A stretch of 64,000 bases of DNA from RPQJ01 sp963700045 (lineage in GTDB: Bacteria; Pseudomonadota; Gammaproteobacteria; Steroidobacterales; Steroidobacteraceae). A program made the translations under genes and the position numbers. A model generated the notes under the pieces. The model ran no database searches. It saw nothing but the letters and a program-made list of their open reading frames with translations, and was not told the DNA's origin. Shown here piece after piece: positions 18,698 to 28,394 of the stretch (the first letter of the stretch is position 1; every line of letters begins with the position of its first letter). The stretch covers positions 294,853-358,852 of the forward strand of contig CAVOWK010000012.1 of assembly GCA_963700045.1 (NCBI GenBank). Reading direction: 5' to 3'.

Positions 18698-18713
18698 TGC
18701 AGCGCCGCGCGCC

Positions 18714-20549
18714 TCAACGGCGCGCTCCGATCCAGCGATTGATCCTGGTTTCGAGCACGGACAAAGGCAGTATGCCGCTGCCGATGACTTGTTCGTGGAA
18801 TTCGCGCAGGTCGAAGCGCGCACCGAGCCGCTGCTCGGCGCGACGACGCAGCTCGAGAATCTTGAGCTGCCCGACCTTGGCGGCGAGTGCCTGGCCGGGA
18901 CAGGCAACGTAGCGATCGACTGCGGCAGCAATCTCCGCCTCGCTGAGCGCCGTGTTCGCGCGCAGGTACTCCTCCGCACGCTGGCGGGTCCAGTCCTGCG
19001 CATGCAGACCCGTGTCGACGACGAGGGCCGCCGCACTTGACAGCTCCAGGTTCAGTGCGCCGAACTGGCTGTACGGGTCCGCATAGAGTCCCAGATCCGC
19101 TCCGAGCGATTGCGCGTACAGCGCCCATCCCGCGACCAACGCCGCGTCGTCGCCGAAGCGGCGAAACCGCGGCAGATTGGGCGTTTCCTGCGCGATCGCC
19201 GCCAGGTAGAAGCGACCGGGCACGGCCTCGCCCAGGTACAGTGCGTCCATCGCATAGGACGGGCGCGATGCGAGTTCACTGGTATTCACGTAGAAGACGC
19301 CCGCCTGTCCGTCAGCGGCATTCTGCGCGGAGTACGAGGCACCTGCAGCCGAGGCCGCACGAAAATCCTCGAGCGGCCGGGTCTCGAAAGTCGACTTCGG
19401 CCGGCGCAGGAACAAGGCGGGCAAGCGCGCATCGACGCGGTCGTGCAGCGCCGCGTAACCCGCGAGCATCGACCGGGCATCGCCGAACTGGAACCGCGGA
19501 TCCGCTCGCAGCGCATCGAACACGGCCTGCGGCTCACCCGCGATGCCAAGCGTTCCCTGCAGGCCCGCGAGGCCCGCACGCAGCCGCGCCACCTCGCGCA
19601 GGCCGAGCTCATGCACCTGCCCCGGCGTCATGTCCGTCGAGGTGTAGTACCGCACGAGATACGCATACCAGAGGTCCCCGCTCGGCAGGTCCGACCACGA
19701 CACGGTAGCGCGCGCCGCAGGCAGGTATTCCTGTGCCAGGTAATCGTGCAGGCGCCGATAGGCGGGCAATACCTTGGTCCGCAGCTTTTCGTCGTAAGCC
19801 TGCAGCAGGCGCCGGCGGTCGGCCACGCTCGGCCCGGCCGGGAAGTTCAGCAGCGGCTGCCAGAACACGGTCTGCCGCGGGTCCTCGAGCCGGCCGAACG
19901 CTTCGAGCTGCGGCAGCGTGCGCTCGACCACGACCCGCGGCAGCACTACGCCCTTGGTGACACCGGCACGCAGGTTGTTGATGGCCTGGTCCACCCAGAC
20001 GACGAAGCCATCCATGCGCGCGAGGAAGTTGTCGTAGTCGCGCGTCGTCCTGAATGGATGCGCGCCCTTGCCGGAACCAAGCCGGGCGAAGGCGCCCGGC
20101 CAGTCGGAGCACGAGTTGATCGCCAGCAGCTCACTCGGATACCGGTACCCGCCGATGCCCAGCTCGCGCTGACGCTTGAAAGCCGCATAGGTGACGAGGT
20201 CCTCGCCTGCGAGCCGCTTCGGGTCGATCGCCGCCAGCTTCTCCAGCGACTCCTGTTCGATGCCGAGCGAATCCGCCATCCAGCTCATGCTGACGTAATC
20301 GCCGAAGCGGTCGTCGAACCGGTGGTCGCCAAGCTCACTGGCACGAATGGGGTTCAGCGCGAGGTACTGGTCGAAATACGTTTCGACGACGCGATACAGC
20401 GCGGCCGCTTCGGCGTTGGACGCGCGCAGGGGGGCGGACAACTCCGACGGCTTCTCTTCGGGTCGCGTCGACGGCTCCGATGCGAAATCGCACGCCGTCA
20501 ATGCCAGCGTGGCGACCAAAAGTGGCAACCGGAAATGATTTCGCCGCAT
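18714..20549 (-). CDS. DUF885 lipoprotein with degenerate metal motif
   Basis: This 611-residue predicted lipoprotein (lipobox LALTAC) is of the DUF885 family, which is thought to contain zinc peptidases. It is a diverged paralogue of the adjacent upstream gene, and the pair share the whole architecture (RFRRFG, GWALYA, VVDTGLHA). At the family catalytic motif, where the neighbour reads HEASPGHHF, this protein reads GEAVPGRFY, and EGW is changed to AGW (about 19180–19240). The loss of the histidines argues against metallopeptidase activity. It may have a structural, binding or regulatory role. The spacing of 11 bases suggests an operon. Confidence 0.85.
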   Translation of the reverse strand: MRRNHFRLPLLVATLALTACDFASEPSTRPEEKPSELSAPLRASNAEAAALYRVVETYFDQYLALNPIRASELGDHRFDDRFGDYVSMSWMADSLGIEQESLEKLAAIDPKRLAGEDLVTYAAFKRQRELGIGGYRYPSELLAINSCSDWPGAFARLGSGKGAHPFRTTRDYDNFLARMDGFVVWVDQAINNLRAGVTKGVVLPRVVVERTLPQLEAFGRLEDPRQTVFWQPLLNFPAGPSVADRRRLLQAYDEKLRTKVLPAYRRLHDYLAQEYLPAARATVSWSDLPSGDLWYAYLVRYYTSTDMTPGQVHELGLREVARLRAGLAGLQGTLGIAGEPQAVFDALRADPRFQFGDARSMLAGYAALHDRVDARLPALFLRRPKSTFETRPLEDFRAASAAGASYSAQNAADGQAGVFYVNTSELASRPSYAMDALYLGEAVPGRFYLAAIAQETPNLPRFRRFGDDAALVAGWALYAQSLGADLGLYADPYSQFGALNLELSSAAALVVDTGLHAQDWTRQRAEEYLRANTALSEAEIAAAVDRYVACPGQALAAKVGQLKILELRRRAEQRLGARFDLREFHEQVIGSGILPLSVLETRINRWIGARR

Positions 20550-20560
20550 GCGCCGGGACT

Positions 20561-22390
20561 TCAGTGGTGAGCCGCGATCCAGCGCTCGATCTTCGCCTCG
20601 AGCACGTCCATCGGCACGGCACCGTCGCTCAGGACCTCGCGGTGGAAGTCGCGGAGGTCGAACTTCGGCCCGAGTGCCTGCTCTGCCTTGTGGCGCAAGC
20701 CCTGGATCCGCAGGTCCCCGACCTTGTAGCCGAGCGCCTGGCCGGGCCAGGCGATGTAGCGTTCGACCTCGGAAACGACGTCCGACTCAGCCATCGTCGA
20801 GTTGTCGAGCATGAACTTGATGGCCTGTTCCCTGGTCCATCCTTTCGCGTGCAGCCCGGTGTCGACGACCAGGCGCATCGCGCGCAGCTGCTCGTCGTTC
20901 AGTCGCCCGTACCACTGGTAAGGGTCGGTGAAGAGGCCGAGTTCCTTGCCCAGCGACTCGGCGTAGAGCGCCCAGCCCTCGACGTAGGCCGTGTAATCAC
21001 CGCCGAAGCGGCGGAATCGCGGCACGCCTTCGAGTTCCTGCTGGATCGACACCTGGAAGTGGTGCCCCGGGGACGCTTCGTGCAGCGACAGCGTCTCCAT
21101 GCCGAACCTCGGCTGCGCCTTCAGGTTGTACGTGTTGACGTAGAAGACGCCGGGACGCGAGCCGTCCGCCGAGGGCTGCTGGTAATACGCACCCGCCGCG
21201 GACTGCGCGCGGAACGCCTCGACCTCGCGCACTTCGTAGTCCGCGCGCGGAAACACCGAGAACAGCTGCGGCAACGCGGCGTCGATCCGCGTCTTGAGCG
21301 CGCGGTAGCCGTCGAGCAGGTCCGAGCCCTGGGTGAAATAGAACTGCGGATCGGTTTCGAGGAACGTGAAGAACGCCTCGAGGTCGCCCTTGAACCCGAC
21401 CTGCTGCCGGACATCGTCCATTTCGCCCAGGATGCGCTTCACCTCGCCGAGACCCAGCGCGTGAATCTCGTCGGGCGTCAGGTTGGTGGTGGTGTGTTCC
21501 TGCACGTAGTAGGCGTACCACGCCTGCCCGTCAGGCAATGCCGTCCAGGCCACGCTGCTGCGCGATTGCGGCAGGTATTCGTCGCGCACGAAATCACGCA
21601 GTCGCCGGTAGGCGGGCAATAGCGTGGCGTCGAGCATCCTGGTGTATTCGGCAGTGAGCCGTTCGCGGTCGGCCGCGGAGAAATCCGCCGGAAAGCTGCG
21701 GATCGGTGCGAAGTACTGGCTGTCCTGCGCCTGCGGCACGGCCATTGCGTCGAGCTGACCGAGCACCTTTTCCATCACGGCGCGCGGTTGCACGACACCC
21801 TTGGTCGCGCCTTCCCGCATGTTGACCACCGCCTGGTCCATCCAGACGGCCAGCCCGTCCAACCGCTGCAACCAGCGCTCGTAGTCCGCGACCGTCTCGA
21901 ACGGCTGCGCGTTGGTGCCCGAACCCAGCGCGGGCATCACCGTGAGCAGGCTGCCGGCCTGGTTGATCGGCAGCAGATGAAACGGAAACCGTTCGCCCCG
22001 CGCTTCCCGTTCCCGCTCGTACAGGAAGATGTCGTACGAGATCCGGTCCGCCGGCGAGAGCGAACCAGGGTCGAGCGCGCGGATCGCCGCAAGGTACTTC
22101 TGGTTCAGCGCGCGCGAGGCCGCCAGGTACTGCGGACCGATCGAATTCGGCAACTGATCGTCGTAGCGATGGTCGCCGATGTAGGTCGCGAGCAAGGGGT
22201 TGGCGCGCAGGTTGTCCTCGAAATAACTCTCGAAGAGCGCATCGAGCTGCCGCCTGGTGTCGGTCGCCTTCGCCGGCGACTGCGCATCCGGCGCCTTCGT
22301 GGCGGTCGGGGACGGGGGCGCCGAGACACAACCCTGCAAGGCCAGGGTCACGGCGAATACGAGGATCGAGGTATGGGTGCGGAAAGACAT
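20561..22390 (-). CDS. DUF885 lipoprotein, probable metallopeptidase
   Basis: This 609-residue predicted lipoprotein (lipobox LALQGC) has an intact DUF885 motif. HEASPGHHF lies at about 21060–21090, followed by EGWALYAESLGKELG and VVDTGLHAKGWT. These match the HExxGHH/EGWxxYxE pattern of the family. A periplasmic or outer-membrane-anchored peptidase is the likely role, with unknown substrate. It forms a tandem duplicate with the following gene. Confidence 0.88.
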   Translation of the reverse strand: MSFRTHTSILVFAVTLALQGCVSAPPSPTATKAPDAQSPAKATDTRRQLDALFESYFEDNLRANPLLATYIGDHRYDDQLPNSIGPQYLAASRALNQKYLAAIRALDPGSLSPADRISYDIFLYEREREARGERFPFHLLPINQAGSLLTVMPALGSGTNAQPFETVADYERWLQRLDGLAVWMDQAVVNMREGATKGVVQPRAVMEKVLGQLDAMAVPQAQDSQYFAPIRSFPADFSAADRERLTAEYTRMLDATLLPAYRRLRDFVRDEYLPQSRSSVAWTALPDGQAWYAYYVQEHTTTNLTPDEIHALGLGEVKRILGEMDDVRQQVGFKGDLEAFFTFLETDPQFYFTQGSDLLDGYRALKTRIDAALPQLFSVFPRADYEVREVEAFRAQSAAGAYYQQPSADGSRPGVFYVNTYNLKAQPRFGMETLSLHEASPGHHFQVSIQQELEGVPRFRRFGGDYTAYVEGWALYAESLGKELGLFTDPYQWYGRLNDEQLRAMRLVVDTGLHAKGWTREQAIKFMLDNSTMAESDVVSEVERYIAWPGQALGYKVGDLRIQGLRHKAEQALGPKFDLRDFHREVLSDGAVPMDVLEAKIERWIAAHH

Positions 22391-22434
22391 CAGGGCGGAT
22401 CCATGCCGGCGACGGGTCGGGGATTATAAGGTCT

Positions 22435-23718
22435 TCAGCGCTCGACGATTGCGCTGACGCCCATGCCACCGGCCGTGCAGATCGAGATGAGCCCACGGCC
22501 GCCGCCGCGCCGATCGATCAACTTGGCGAGCGTCGCGACGATGCGCGCGCCTGTCGCTGCAAACGGATGGCCAACCGCCAGGCTGCTGCCATTCACGTTG
22601 AGCTTCGCACGGTCGATCGAGCCGAGCGGCCGCTCGCGGCCCAGCCGGTCGCGGCAGAACTCCGCCGACTCCCACGCCGCCAGCGTGCACAGCACCTGCG
22701 CCGCGAACGCTTCGTGAATCTCGTAGAAATCGAAGTCCTGCAGCGTGATGCCGGCGTCATCCAGCATGCGCGGCACGGCATAGGCCGGCGCCATCAGCAG
22801 CCCTTCGTCCTGCAGGAAGTCGACCGCCGCCACCTTGCCGAACGTCAGGTAGGCCTGCACCGGCAGGCCCCTGGCACGCGCCCAGTCTTCGCTCGCCAGC
22901 AGCACCGCAGCGGCGCCGTCCGTCATCGGCGTCGAATTGCCCGCGGTCAGCGTGGCGCTGCCATCGACGGGGAACGCGGGCTTCAGCCTGGCCAGCCTTT
23001 CCAGCGAAGTGTCGCGCCGCAGGTTGTCGTCGCGCCGCACACCCTCGAACTCGAACACGAGGTCGTCGAAGAAGCCGGCATCGTACGCAGCGGCTGCGCG
23101 GACGTGGCTGGCGAGCGCGAGTTCATCCTGCGCCTCGCGCCGGATGCCCCAGCGACGCGCCATCAGCTCGCAACTCTGCCCCATGTTGAGCCCCGTTCGC
23201 GGTTCGGCAACCGCAGGAAAGCTCGGCTGCCAATGGCCCGGGCGCAGCGCAGCCCACGGCGCGAGCCGCTGACCCAGGGAGCGGCCCCGCGCGCTGCGCA
23301 GCAGGATCCTGCGCAGGTTCTCGTTGATGCCGATCGGGGCGTCGCTCGCCGTGTCGACGCCGGCCGCAATCGCGCTGTCGATCTGGCCGGCCGCGATTTT
23401 CAAGCCGAGCAGGATCGCCGTTTCAAGGCTCGTGCCACAGGCACGTTGCAGGTCGAAAGCCGGTGTGTGCGCGTCGAGCGTCGTGCCGAGGACCGCTTCG
23501 CGCGTCAGGTTGAAATCGCGTGGGCTCTTCAGCACCGCTCCGGCGCCGACGTCGCCCAGTCGCTCGCCGGCAAGACGGTACTTGTCCGCCAGCGCCTGCA
23601 ACGCGGCAGTCAGCATCTGCTGGTTGCTGCATTCCGCGTAGGCGCCCATCGAGCGCACGAACGGGATCCGGGCACCGCCGACGATGGCGACCCGGCGCGT
23701 GGTGTTTCCGACGAGCAT
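22435..23718 (-). CDS. fadI: Acetyl-CoA C-acyltransferase (FadI-type thiolase)
   Basis: This 427-residue thiolase performs the last step of beta-oxidation, releasing acetyl-CoA. The nucleophilic Cys is in RACGTSLETA, the His/Glu region in EIHEAFAAQ, the second His in VGHPFAATGAR, and the C-terminal Cys in CTAGGMG. The length and the FadI-like loop distinguish it from the shorter FadA type. The start at 23718 (MLVGNTTRR) is preferred over an ATG 33 bases upstream. No fadJ partner is adjacent. It could also act in biosynthetic ketothiolase chemistry. Confidence 0.85.
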   Translation of the reverse strand: MLVGNTTRRVAIVGGARIPFVRSMGAYAECSNQQMLTAALQALADKYRLAGERLGDVGAGAVLKSPRDFNLTREAVLGTTLDAHTPAFDLQRACGTSLETAILLGLKIAAGQIDSAIAAGVDTASDAPIGINENLRRILLRSARGRSLGQRLAPWAALRPGHWQPSFPAVAEPRTGLNMGQSCELMARRWGIRREAQDELALASHVRAAAAYDAGFFDDLVFEFEGVRRDDNLRRDTSLERLARLKPAFPVDGSATLTAGNSTPMTDGAAAVLLASEDWARARGLPVQAYLTFGKVAAVDFLQDEGLLMAPAYAVPRMLDDAGITLQDFDFYEIHEAFAAQVLCTLAAWESAEFCRDRLGRERPLGSIDRAKLNVNGSSLAVGHPFAATGARIVATLAKLIDRRGGGRGLISICTAGGMGVSAIVER

Positions 23719-23857
23719 GGAGCGTCCCCGACATTTCCTTGAGGACGCCAAGGGTACCCCTGCACGGCCCGATCCTCACCCCGGGCAGCGCCTCCCTGAT
23801 ATCCTTGGACCCCTTCCCGCAAGCGAAAATCCTGCGCCGCAAGGCGCGCATCGCACC

Positions 23858-24520
23858 ATGAGCCACCTGCAGCTGAGAGCGGCCGACGGCCACACGTTTT
23901 CGTCCTACCTGGCCGCGCCGAGTGGCCTCGCGCGGGGCAGCATCGTCGTGGTCCAGGAGATCTTCGGCGTGACAGGACATATCGAACGCGTCACCGACCA
24001 GTTCGCCGCCGAGGGCTACCTTGCGATTGCACCGGCCTTGTTCGATCGCCAGCAACGCGGCGTCAACCTGGCTTACGACGAGACTGGAATCGCGCAAGGT
24101 GTCGGCTACATGCAACGGGCGGACTTCGGCCAGGTCATGACCGACCTCCAGGCGGCGATCGACGCAGTGGCCCACGCCGGCGCCGTCGGCATGGTCGGCT
24201 ACTGCTGGGGCGGGCTCGTTACCTACCTGGCCGGCAGTCGCACCAGTATTGCGGCGGGCGTCGCCTACTACGGCGGGGGCATCACTGGCTTCCTCGAGCC
24301 GGTGCCACGCTGCCCGATGCAGTTCCATTTCGGCGAGCAGGACGCGCACATCCCCCTGCGCGACGTAGAGCAGATTCGTGCCACGTTTCCGCAGGGTGAA
24401 TACCACACCTACGCCGCCGGCCATGGCTTCAACTGCACGGACCGCGCCAGTCACGACGCGGCCGCCGCGCACCTCGCCTTCGCGCGGACGAAAGAATTCT
24501 TCAGTAAGCACCTGGGCTGA
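23858..24520 (+). CDS. Dienelactone hydrolase family protein
   Basis: This 220-residue alpha/beta hydrolase has the DLH catalytic set: Cys in GYCWGG, Asp in EQDAH and His in GHGFNC, plus the oxyanion segment VVQEIFGV. Dienelactone hydrolases act in chlorocatechol pathways, but the wider family has other esterase roles. No catechol genes are present here, so the substrate is unknown. The gene is divergent from the thiolase and is followed 14 bases later by the aldehyde dehydrogenase, suggesting co-transcription. Confidence 0.88.
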   Translation: MSHLQLRAADGHTFSSYLAAPSGLARGSIVVVQEIFGVTGHIERVTDQFAAEGYLAIAPALFDRQQRGVNLAYDETGIAQGVGYMQRADFGQVMTDLQAAIDAVAHAGAVGMVGYCWGGLVTYLAGSRTSIAAGVAYYGGGITGFLEPVPRCPMQFHFGEQDAHIPLRDVEQIRATFPQGEYHTYAAGHGFNCTDRASHDAAAAHLAFARTKEFFSKHLG

Positions 24521-24534
24521 CACCGAGAAGACTC

Positions 24535-25998
24535 ATGACGCTCAATCTCAAGGATTCCACCCTGCTGCGGCAGCAGTGCTACATCGACGGCCAGTGGCTG
24601 GACGCGCGCACCGGCGGCAGCAAGCCGGTCACCAACCCGGCGAATGGTGCGGTGCTTGGCACGGTGCCATTCATGGGTGCCGAGGAAACGCGCGCGGCGA
24701 TCGACGCGGCAGCGGTGGCCTTCCCCGCCTGGGCCGCGCGCACGGCCAAGGATCGCGCCACGCTGCTGCGTCGCTGGTACGACCTGATGCTGGCCAACGC
24801 CGACGACCTGGCCACGCTGATGACCGCCGAGCAGGGCAAGCCACTCGCTGAAGCCAAGGGCGAGATCGCCTACGCGGCCTCGTTCATCGAGTGGTTCGCG
24901 GAGGAAGCCAAGCGCGTCTACGGCGACGTGATCCCGGGCCATCAGCCCGACAAGCGCATCTTCGTGTTGCGCCAGCCCGTCGGTGTCGTCGCAGCGATCA
25001 CGCCCTGGAATTTCCCGGCGGCGATGATCACGCGCAAGGCGGGCCCGGCACTTGCCGCGGGTTGCACCTTCGTCTGCAAGCCGGCAATGCAGACACCCTA
25101 CTCCGCGCTCGCCATGGCCGAGCTGGCGCATCGCGCAGGCATCCCAAGGGGCGTATTCAGCGTGGTCACCGGCTCGGCCACCGCCATCGGCGGTGAGATG
25201 ACCTCGAACCCGATCGTCCGCAAGGTCACGTTCACGGGCTCGACCGAAATCGGCAAGAAGCTGATGGTGCAGAGCGCCGGTACCCTCAAGAAGCTCTCGC
25301 TCGAGCTCGGCGGCAACGCGCCATTCATCGTCTTCGACGACGCCGACCTCGACCTGGCCGTGCAGGGCGCGATTGCCAGCAAGTACCGCAACACCGGACA
25401 GACCTGCGTCTGCGCCAACCGCCTGCTGGTGCAGGAAGGCGTCTACGACGCGTTCGTGGCGAAGCTGGTCGAGGCGGTGCGCAAGCTGCGGGTCGGCGAC
25501 GGCCTGCAGGGCGCAACGGAACAAGGCCCGCTGATCGACGACAAGGCCGTGGCCAAAGTGGAAGAGCACATCGCGGACGCGCTGGCCAAGGGCGGCAAGA
25601 TCGCGCTCGGCGGCAAGCGCCACACGCTGGGCGGCACCTTCTTCGAGCCGACGATCATCACCGGCGTGAAGCCGACGATGATGGTCGCGCGCGAAGAGAC
25701 TTTCGGTCCGGTCGCGCCCATCTTCTCGTTCAAGGACGAGAAAGAAGCGGTCCGCATGGCCAACGACACCGAGTTCGGCCTGGCCTCCTATTTCTACACG
25801 CGTGACCTGGCGCGCTCGCTGCGCGTCGCCGAGGCGCTCGAGTACGGCATCGTGGGTCTCAACACCGGCATCATCTCGACCGAGGTCGCGCCGTTCGGCG
25901 GCGTCAAGGAATCGGGCTTCGGCCGTGAAGGCTCGAAGTACGGCATCCTCGACTACACCGAGCTCAAGTACCTCTGCATCGGCGGCATCGAGGGTTGA
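24535..25998 (+). CDS. gabD: NAD(P)-dependent succinate-semialdehyde dehydrogenase
   Basis: This 487-residue enzyme of the ALDH superfamily is closest in pattern to GabD. Visible features are ITPWNFPAAMITRK (cofactor site), the catalytic Glu in LELGGNAPFIV and the catalytic Cys in GQTCVCANR. NTGIISTEVAPFGGVKESG near the C-terminus is typical of SSADH. It would oxidise succinate semialdehyde to succinate in 4-aminobutyrate breakdown. That links it functionally, though not by operon, to the putrescine transporter and aldehyde dehydrogenase genes at 31–36.6 kb. No gabT is present in the window. Confidence 0.9.
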   Translation: MTLNLKDSTLLRQQCYIDGQWLDARTGGSKPVTNPANGAVLGTVPFMGAEETRAAIDAAAVAFPAWAARTAKDRATLLRRWYDLMLANADDLATLMTAEQGKPLAEAKGEIAYAASFIEWFAEEAKRVYGDVIPGHQPDKRIFVLRQPVGVVAAITPWNFPAAMITRKAGPALAAGCTFVCKPAMQTPYSALAMAELAHRAGIPRGVFSVVTGSATAIGGEMTSNPIVRKVTFTGSTEIGKKLMVQSAGTLKKLSLELGGNAPFIVFDDADLDLAVQGAIASKYRNTGQTCVCANRLLVQEGVYDAFVAKLVEAVRKLRVGDGLQGATEQGPLIDDKAVAKVEEHIADALAKGGKIALGGKRHTLGGTFFEPTIITGVKPTMMVAREETFGPVAPIFSFKDEKEAVRMANDTEFGLASYFYTRDLARSLRVAEALEYGIVGLNTGIISTEVAPFGGVKESGFGREGSKYGILDYTELKYLCIGGIEG

Positions 25999-27179
25999 AC
26001 CAGCGGTCGCTGATCTACCTGCTGGCGTTCATCGTCACGATCGGGTCGGTCGCCACCAACATCTACCTTCCGGCGCTGCCGGTCGTCCGCGAGTACTTCG
26101 GCTCGACGGTCGCCCATGCACAGGCCACGTTCTCGATCGCGCTGCTGACGTTCGCGATCGGCATGCTGTTCTGGGGTCCGTTCGCGGATCGCTACGGGCG
26201 GCGCCTGGCGATCCTCGCCGGCGTCGGCCTGATGGCGGCGGGCTCGGTCGTCTGCCTGTTCGCGCCGAGCCTGGCCTGGCTGATCGCCGGCCGCGGCGTG
26301 CTCGCGTTCGGCACGGCTACGGGCATTGCCGTCTCGCGCACGATCGTGAGCGATCTATACCCGGACAGCATGGCGCGCATGCTGGCGCAGCTCGCGATCT
26401 TCGCGGTGGTGTCGAGTGCATCAGCCCCCGTCATCGGCGGCTTCCTGACGTCGTGGTTTGGCTGGCGAGCCGTCTTCGTGGCCCAGATCGTGATGGCCGC
26501 GGCGGTGGCCTGGCTCACCTGGAAGCACCTGCCCGAGACCCGCCCGGCGACGAAGCAACCTCCGGCCGTGCGCGAGATGGCGCGCGTGGCGCGCTCGCTG
26601 CTGATCAAGCCCCGTTACCTGAGCTGTGTGTTGCAGTCGTCGGCCGCCTACTCGATGTTCGTGGTCTTCATTTCGCTCGCGCCGTACGTGATGGTGACGG
26701 CCATGGGCCGTCCGGCCACGGAATACGGCCTGTACTACCCGCTGATCTCGTTCGGCTACGTCGCCGGCAACTGGGCCGTCGGCCGGTTCTCGGCTCGCGG
26801 CCAGCACTGGATGATCGCCTTCGGCGTCAGCCTGCAGCTGGCGGCCGCGCTCTGCGCGCTCGTCTTCGCCGCGTCCGGTTTCAAGCACCCGTTGTGGATC
26901 TTCGTGCCCATGGGCGTGCTGTATTTCGGCCAGGGACTGTTCATGCCCCACCTGACCGCGATCGCCGTGAGCCTCGCCCCGCCGCATGCGACCGGCGTGG
27001 GTTCGAGCACGCTCGGCTTCCTAAACCAGTTCGTTTCGGCAGTCTGCGTGCAGGTCATGGGCCTGGTGGGAGCCGCGACCGCGATGCCGATGCTGCTGTT
27101 CTGCGCCGGCGCGGCCTTGTTCCAGCTGGTGGTACTGCGGCTGTCGCCGCGCATGGAGGCCGTGGTCCGTAACGCCTGA
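25995..27179 (+). CDS. Bcr/CflA-type MFS multidrug efflux transporter
   Basis: This 394-residue protein of the major facilitator superfamily has 12 predicted helices. It carries the loop 2–3 motif GPFADRYGRR and the N-terminal MATNIYLPALPV-like segment (VATNIYLPALPVV) characteristic of the Bcr/CflA drug-resistance group. It probably exports small hydrophobic compounds by proton antiport. The start is a TTG that overlaps the gabD stop, so translation is probably coupled. Confidence 0.87.
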   Translation: MNQRSLIYLLAFIVTIGSVATNIYLPALPVVREYFGSTVAHAQATFSIALLTFAIGMLFWGPFADRYGRRLAILAGVGLMAAGSVVCLFAPSLAWLIAGRGVLAFGTATGIAVSRTIVSDLYPDSMARMLAQLAIFAVVSSASAPVIGGFLTSWFGWRAVFVAQIVMAAAVAWLTWKHLPETRPATKQPPAVREMARVARSLLIKPRYLSCVLQSSAAYSMFVVFISLAPYVMVTAMGRPATEYGLYYPLISFGYVAGNWAVGRFSARGQHWMIAFGVSLQLAAALCALVFAASGFKHPLWIFVPMGVLYFGQGLFMPHLTAIAVSLAPPHATGVGSSTLGFLNQFVSAVCVQVMGLVGAATAMPMLLFCAGAALFQLVVLRLSPRMEAVVRNA

Positions 27180-27273
27180 ACCTGTCCGGTCCACGGCTGA
27201 CTGCCCACCCCGCGCGGCCGCAAGCGGTCGCCGTGATATCGTTTGCCGCTCGTCCCGCCCCGCGAATTCCAGC

Positions 27274-28371
27274 ATGACCCTGCTCGGTACCCCAGATTTC
27301 GTCCACGGTTCGCGCCCTCGCGTCGGCGTCATGCTCGTGAACCTGGGCACGCCCGCGGACCCTTCGCCCCGCTCGGTGCGGAAGTACCTGGCTGAGTTCC
27401 TCGCGGACCCGCGCGTCATCGAGGCGCCGCGCCTGCTCTGGTGGCTGGTCCTGCACGGCGTCATCCTGCGCACGCGCCCGCGGCGCAGTGCCCATGCCTA
27501 CCAGAAGATCTGGACGCCGGAGGGTTCGCCGCTGCTGGTCGAATCGCGCAAACTGACCGCAGGCCTCGCCGCCCGGTTGCAGCAACGCTTCGGCGACGAC
27601 GTCACGGTCGATCTCGCGATGACCTACGGCGAGCCGTCGATTCCGTCGGTGCTCGAACGATTCCGCGAACGGAACGTGCAGCGACTGCTGGTGCTGCCGC
27701 TCTACCCGCAGTATTCCTCGACGACGACCGGCAGCATCTTCGAGTTCGTCACGCGCGAGCTGTCGCAGTGGCGCTGGATGCCGGAGCTGCGTTTCGTCAA
27801 CCAGTACTGGGAACGCGAGTCGTACCTGCGTGGCGTGGCGGACAGCATCGCGCAGCACTGGCAAACGCACGGTCGCAAGCACCTGCTGTTCTCCTTCCAC
27901 TCGATCCCGAAGCGCTATTTCCTCGCCGGCGACCCGTACCACTGCTTCTGCCTCGGCACGGCCCGCAGCGTTGCGCAGCGGCTCGGCCTGGCCGGGGACG
28001 AATGGTCGCTGGGATTCCAGTCGCGGTTCGGCCGCGAAGAATGGCTGAAACCGTACGTGGACATGATGCTGCAGGACTACGCGAAGTCGGGTCCGAAGCG
28101 CGTCACGGTCGTCTGCCCGGGATTCGCGACCGACTGCCTCGAAACGCTCGAGGAAATCAGCATGCAGAACCGCGACCTGTTCCTCGGGCAGGGCGGTGAA
28201 GCGTTCGACTACGTGCCGTGCCTGAACTCGAGCGCGGCACACGTCGACGTGATGGAAGACGTCGTGCTCCAGCACGTGGGCGGCTGGCCCGAACTCGGTG
28301 CCGGGCGCCTCGGCGATGCGGCCCTCGCCGCGCAGCGCGAACGCGCACTGGCCCGCGGCGCGCAGCGCTGA
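27274..28371 (+). CDS. hemH: Ferrochelatase
   Basis: This 365-residue enzyme inserts Fe2+ into protoporphyrin IX, the last step of haem synthesis. Family marks are VMLVNLGTPADPSPRSVRKYL at the start, PLYPQYSSTTTGS, the catalytic-His segment FSFHSIPKRY, and the signature QSRFGREEWLKP. No C-terminal iron-sulfur cysteine cluster is evident. The haem supplied would serve the cbb3 oxidase and the FixL sensor encoded earlier in the window. It is followed by a VOC gene 23 bases downstream. Confidence 0.95.
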   Translation: MTLLGTPDFVHGSRPRVGVMLVNLGTPADPSPRSVRKYLAEFLADPRVIEAPRLLWWLVLHGVILRTRPRRSAHAYQKIWTPEGSPLLVESRKLTAGLAARLQQRFGDDVTVDLAMTYGEPSIPSVLERFRERNVQRLLVLPLYPQYSSTTTGSIFEFVTRELSQWRWMPELRFVNQYWERESYLRGVADSIAQHWQTHGRKHLLFSFHSIPKRYFLAGDPYHCFCLGTARSVAQRLGLAGDEWSLGFQSRFGREEWLKPYVDMMLQDYAKSGPKRVTVVCPGFATDCLETLEEISMQNRDLFLGQGGEAFDYVPCLNSSAAHVDVMEDVVLQHVGGWPELGAGRLGDAALAAQRERALARGAQR

Positions 28372-28394
28372 CGGCGTACTCCGTTCGGCCATTC

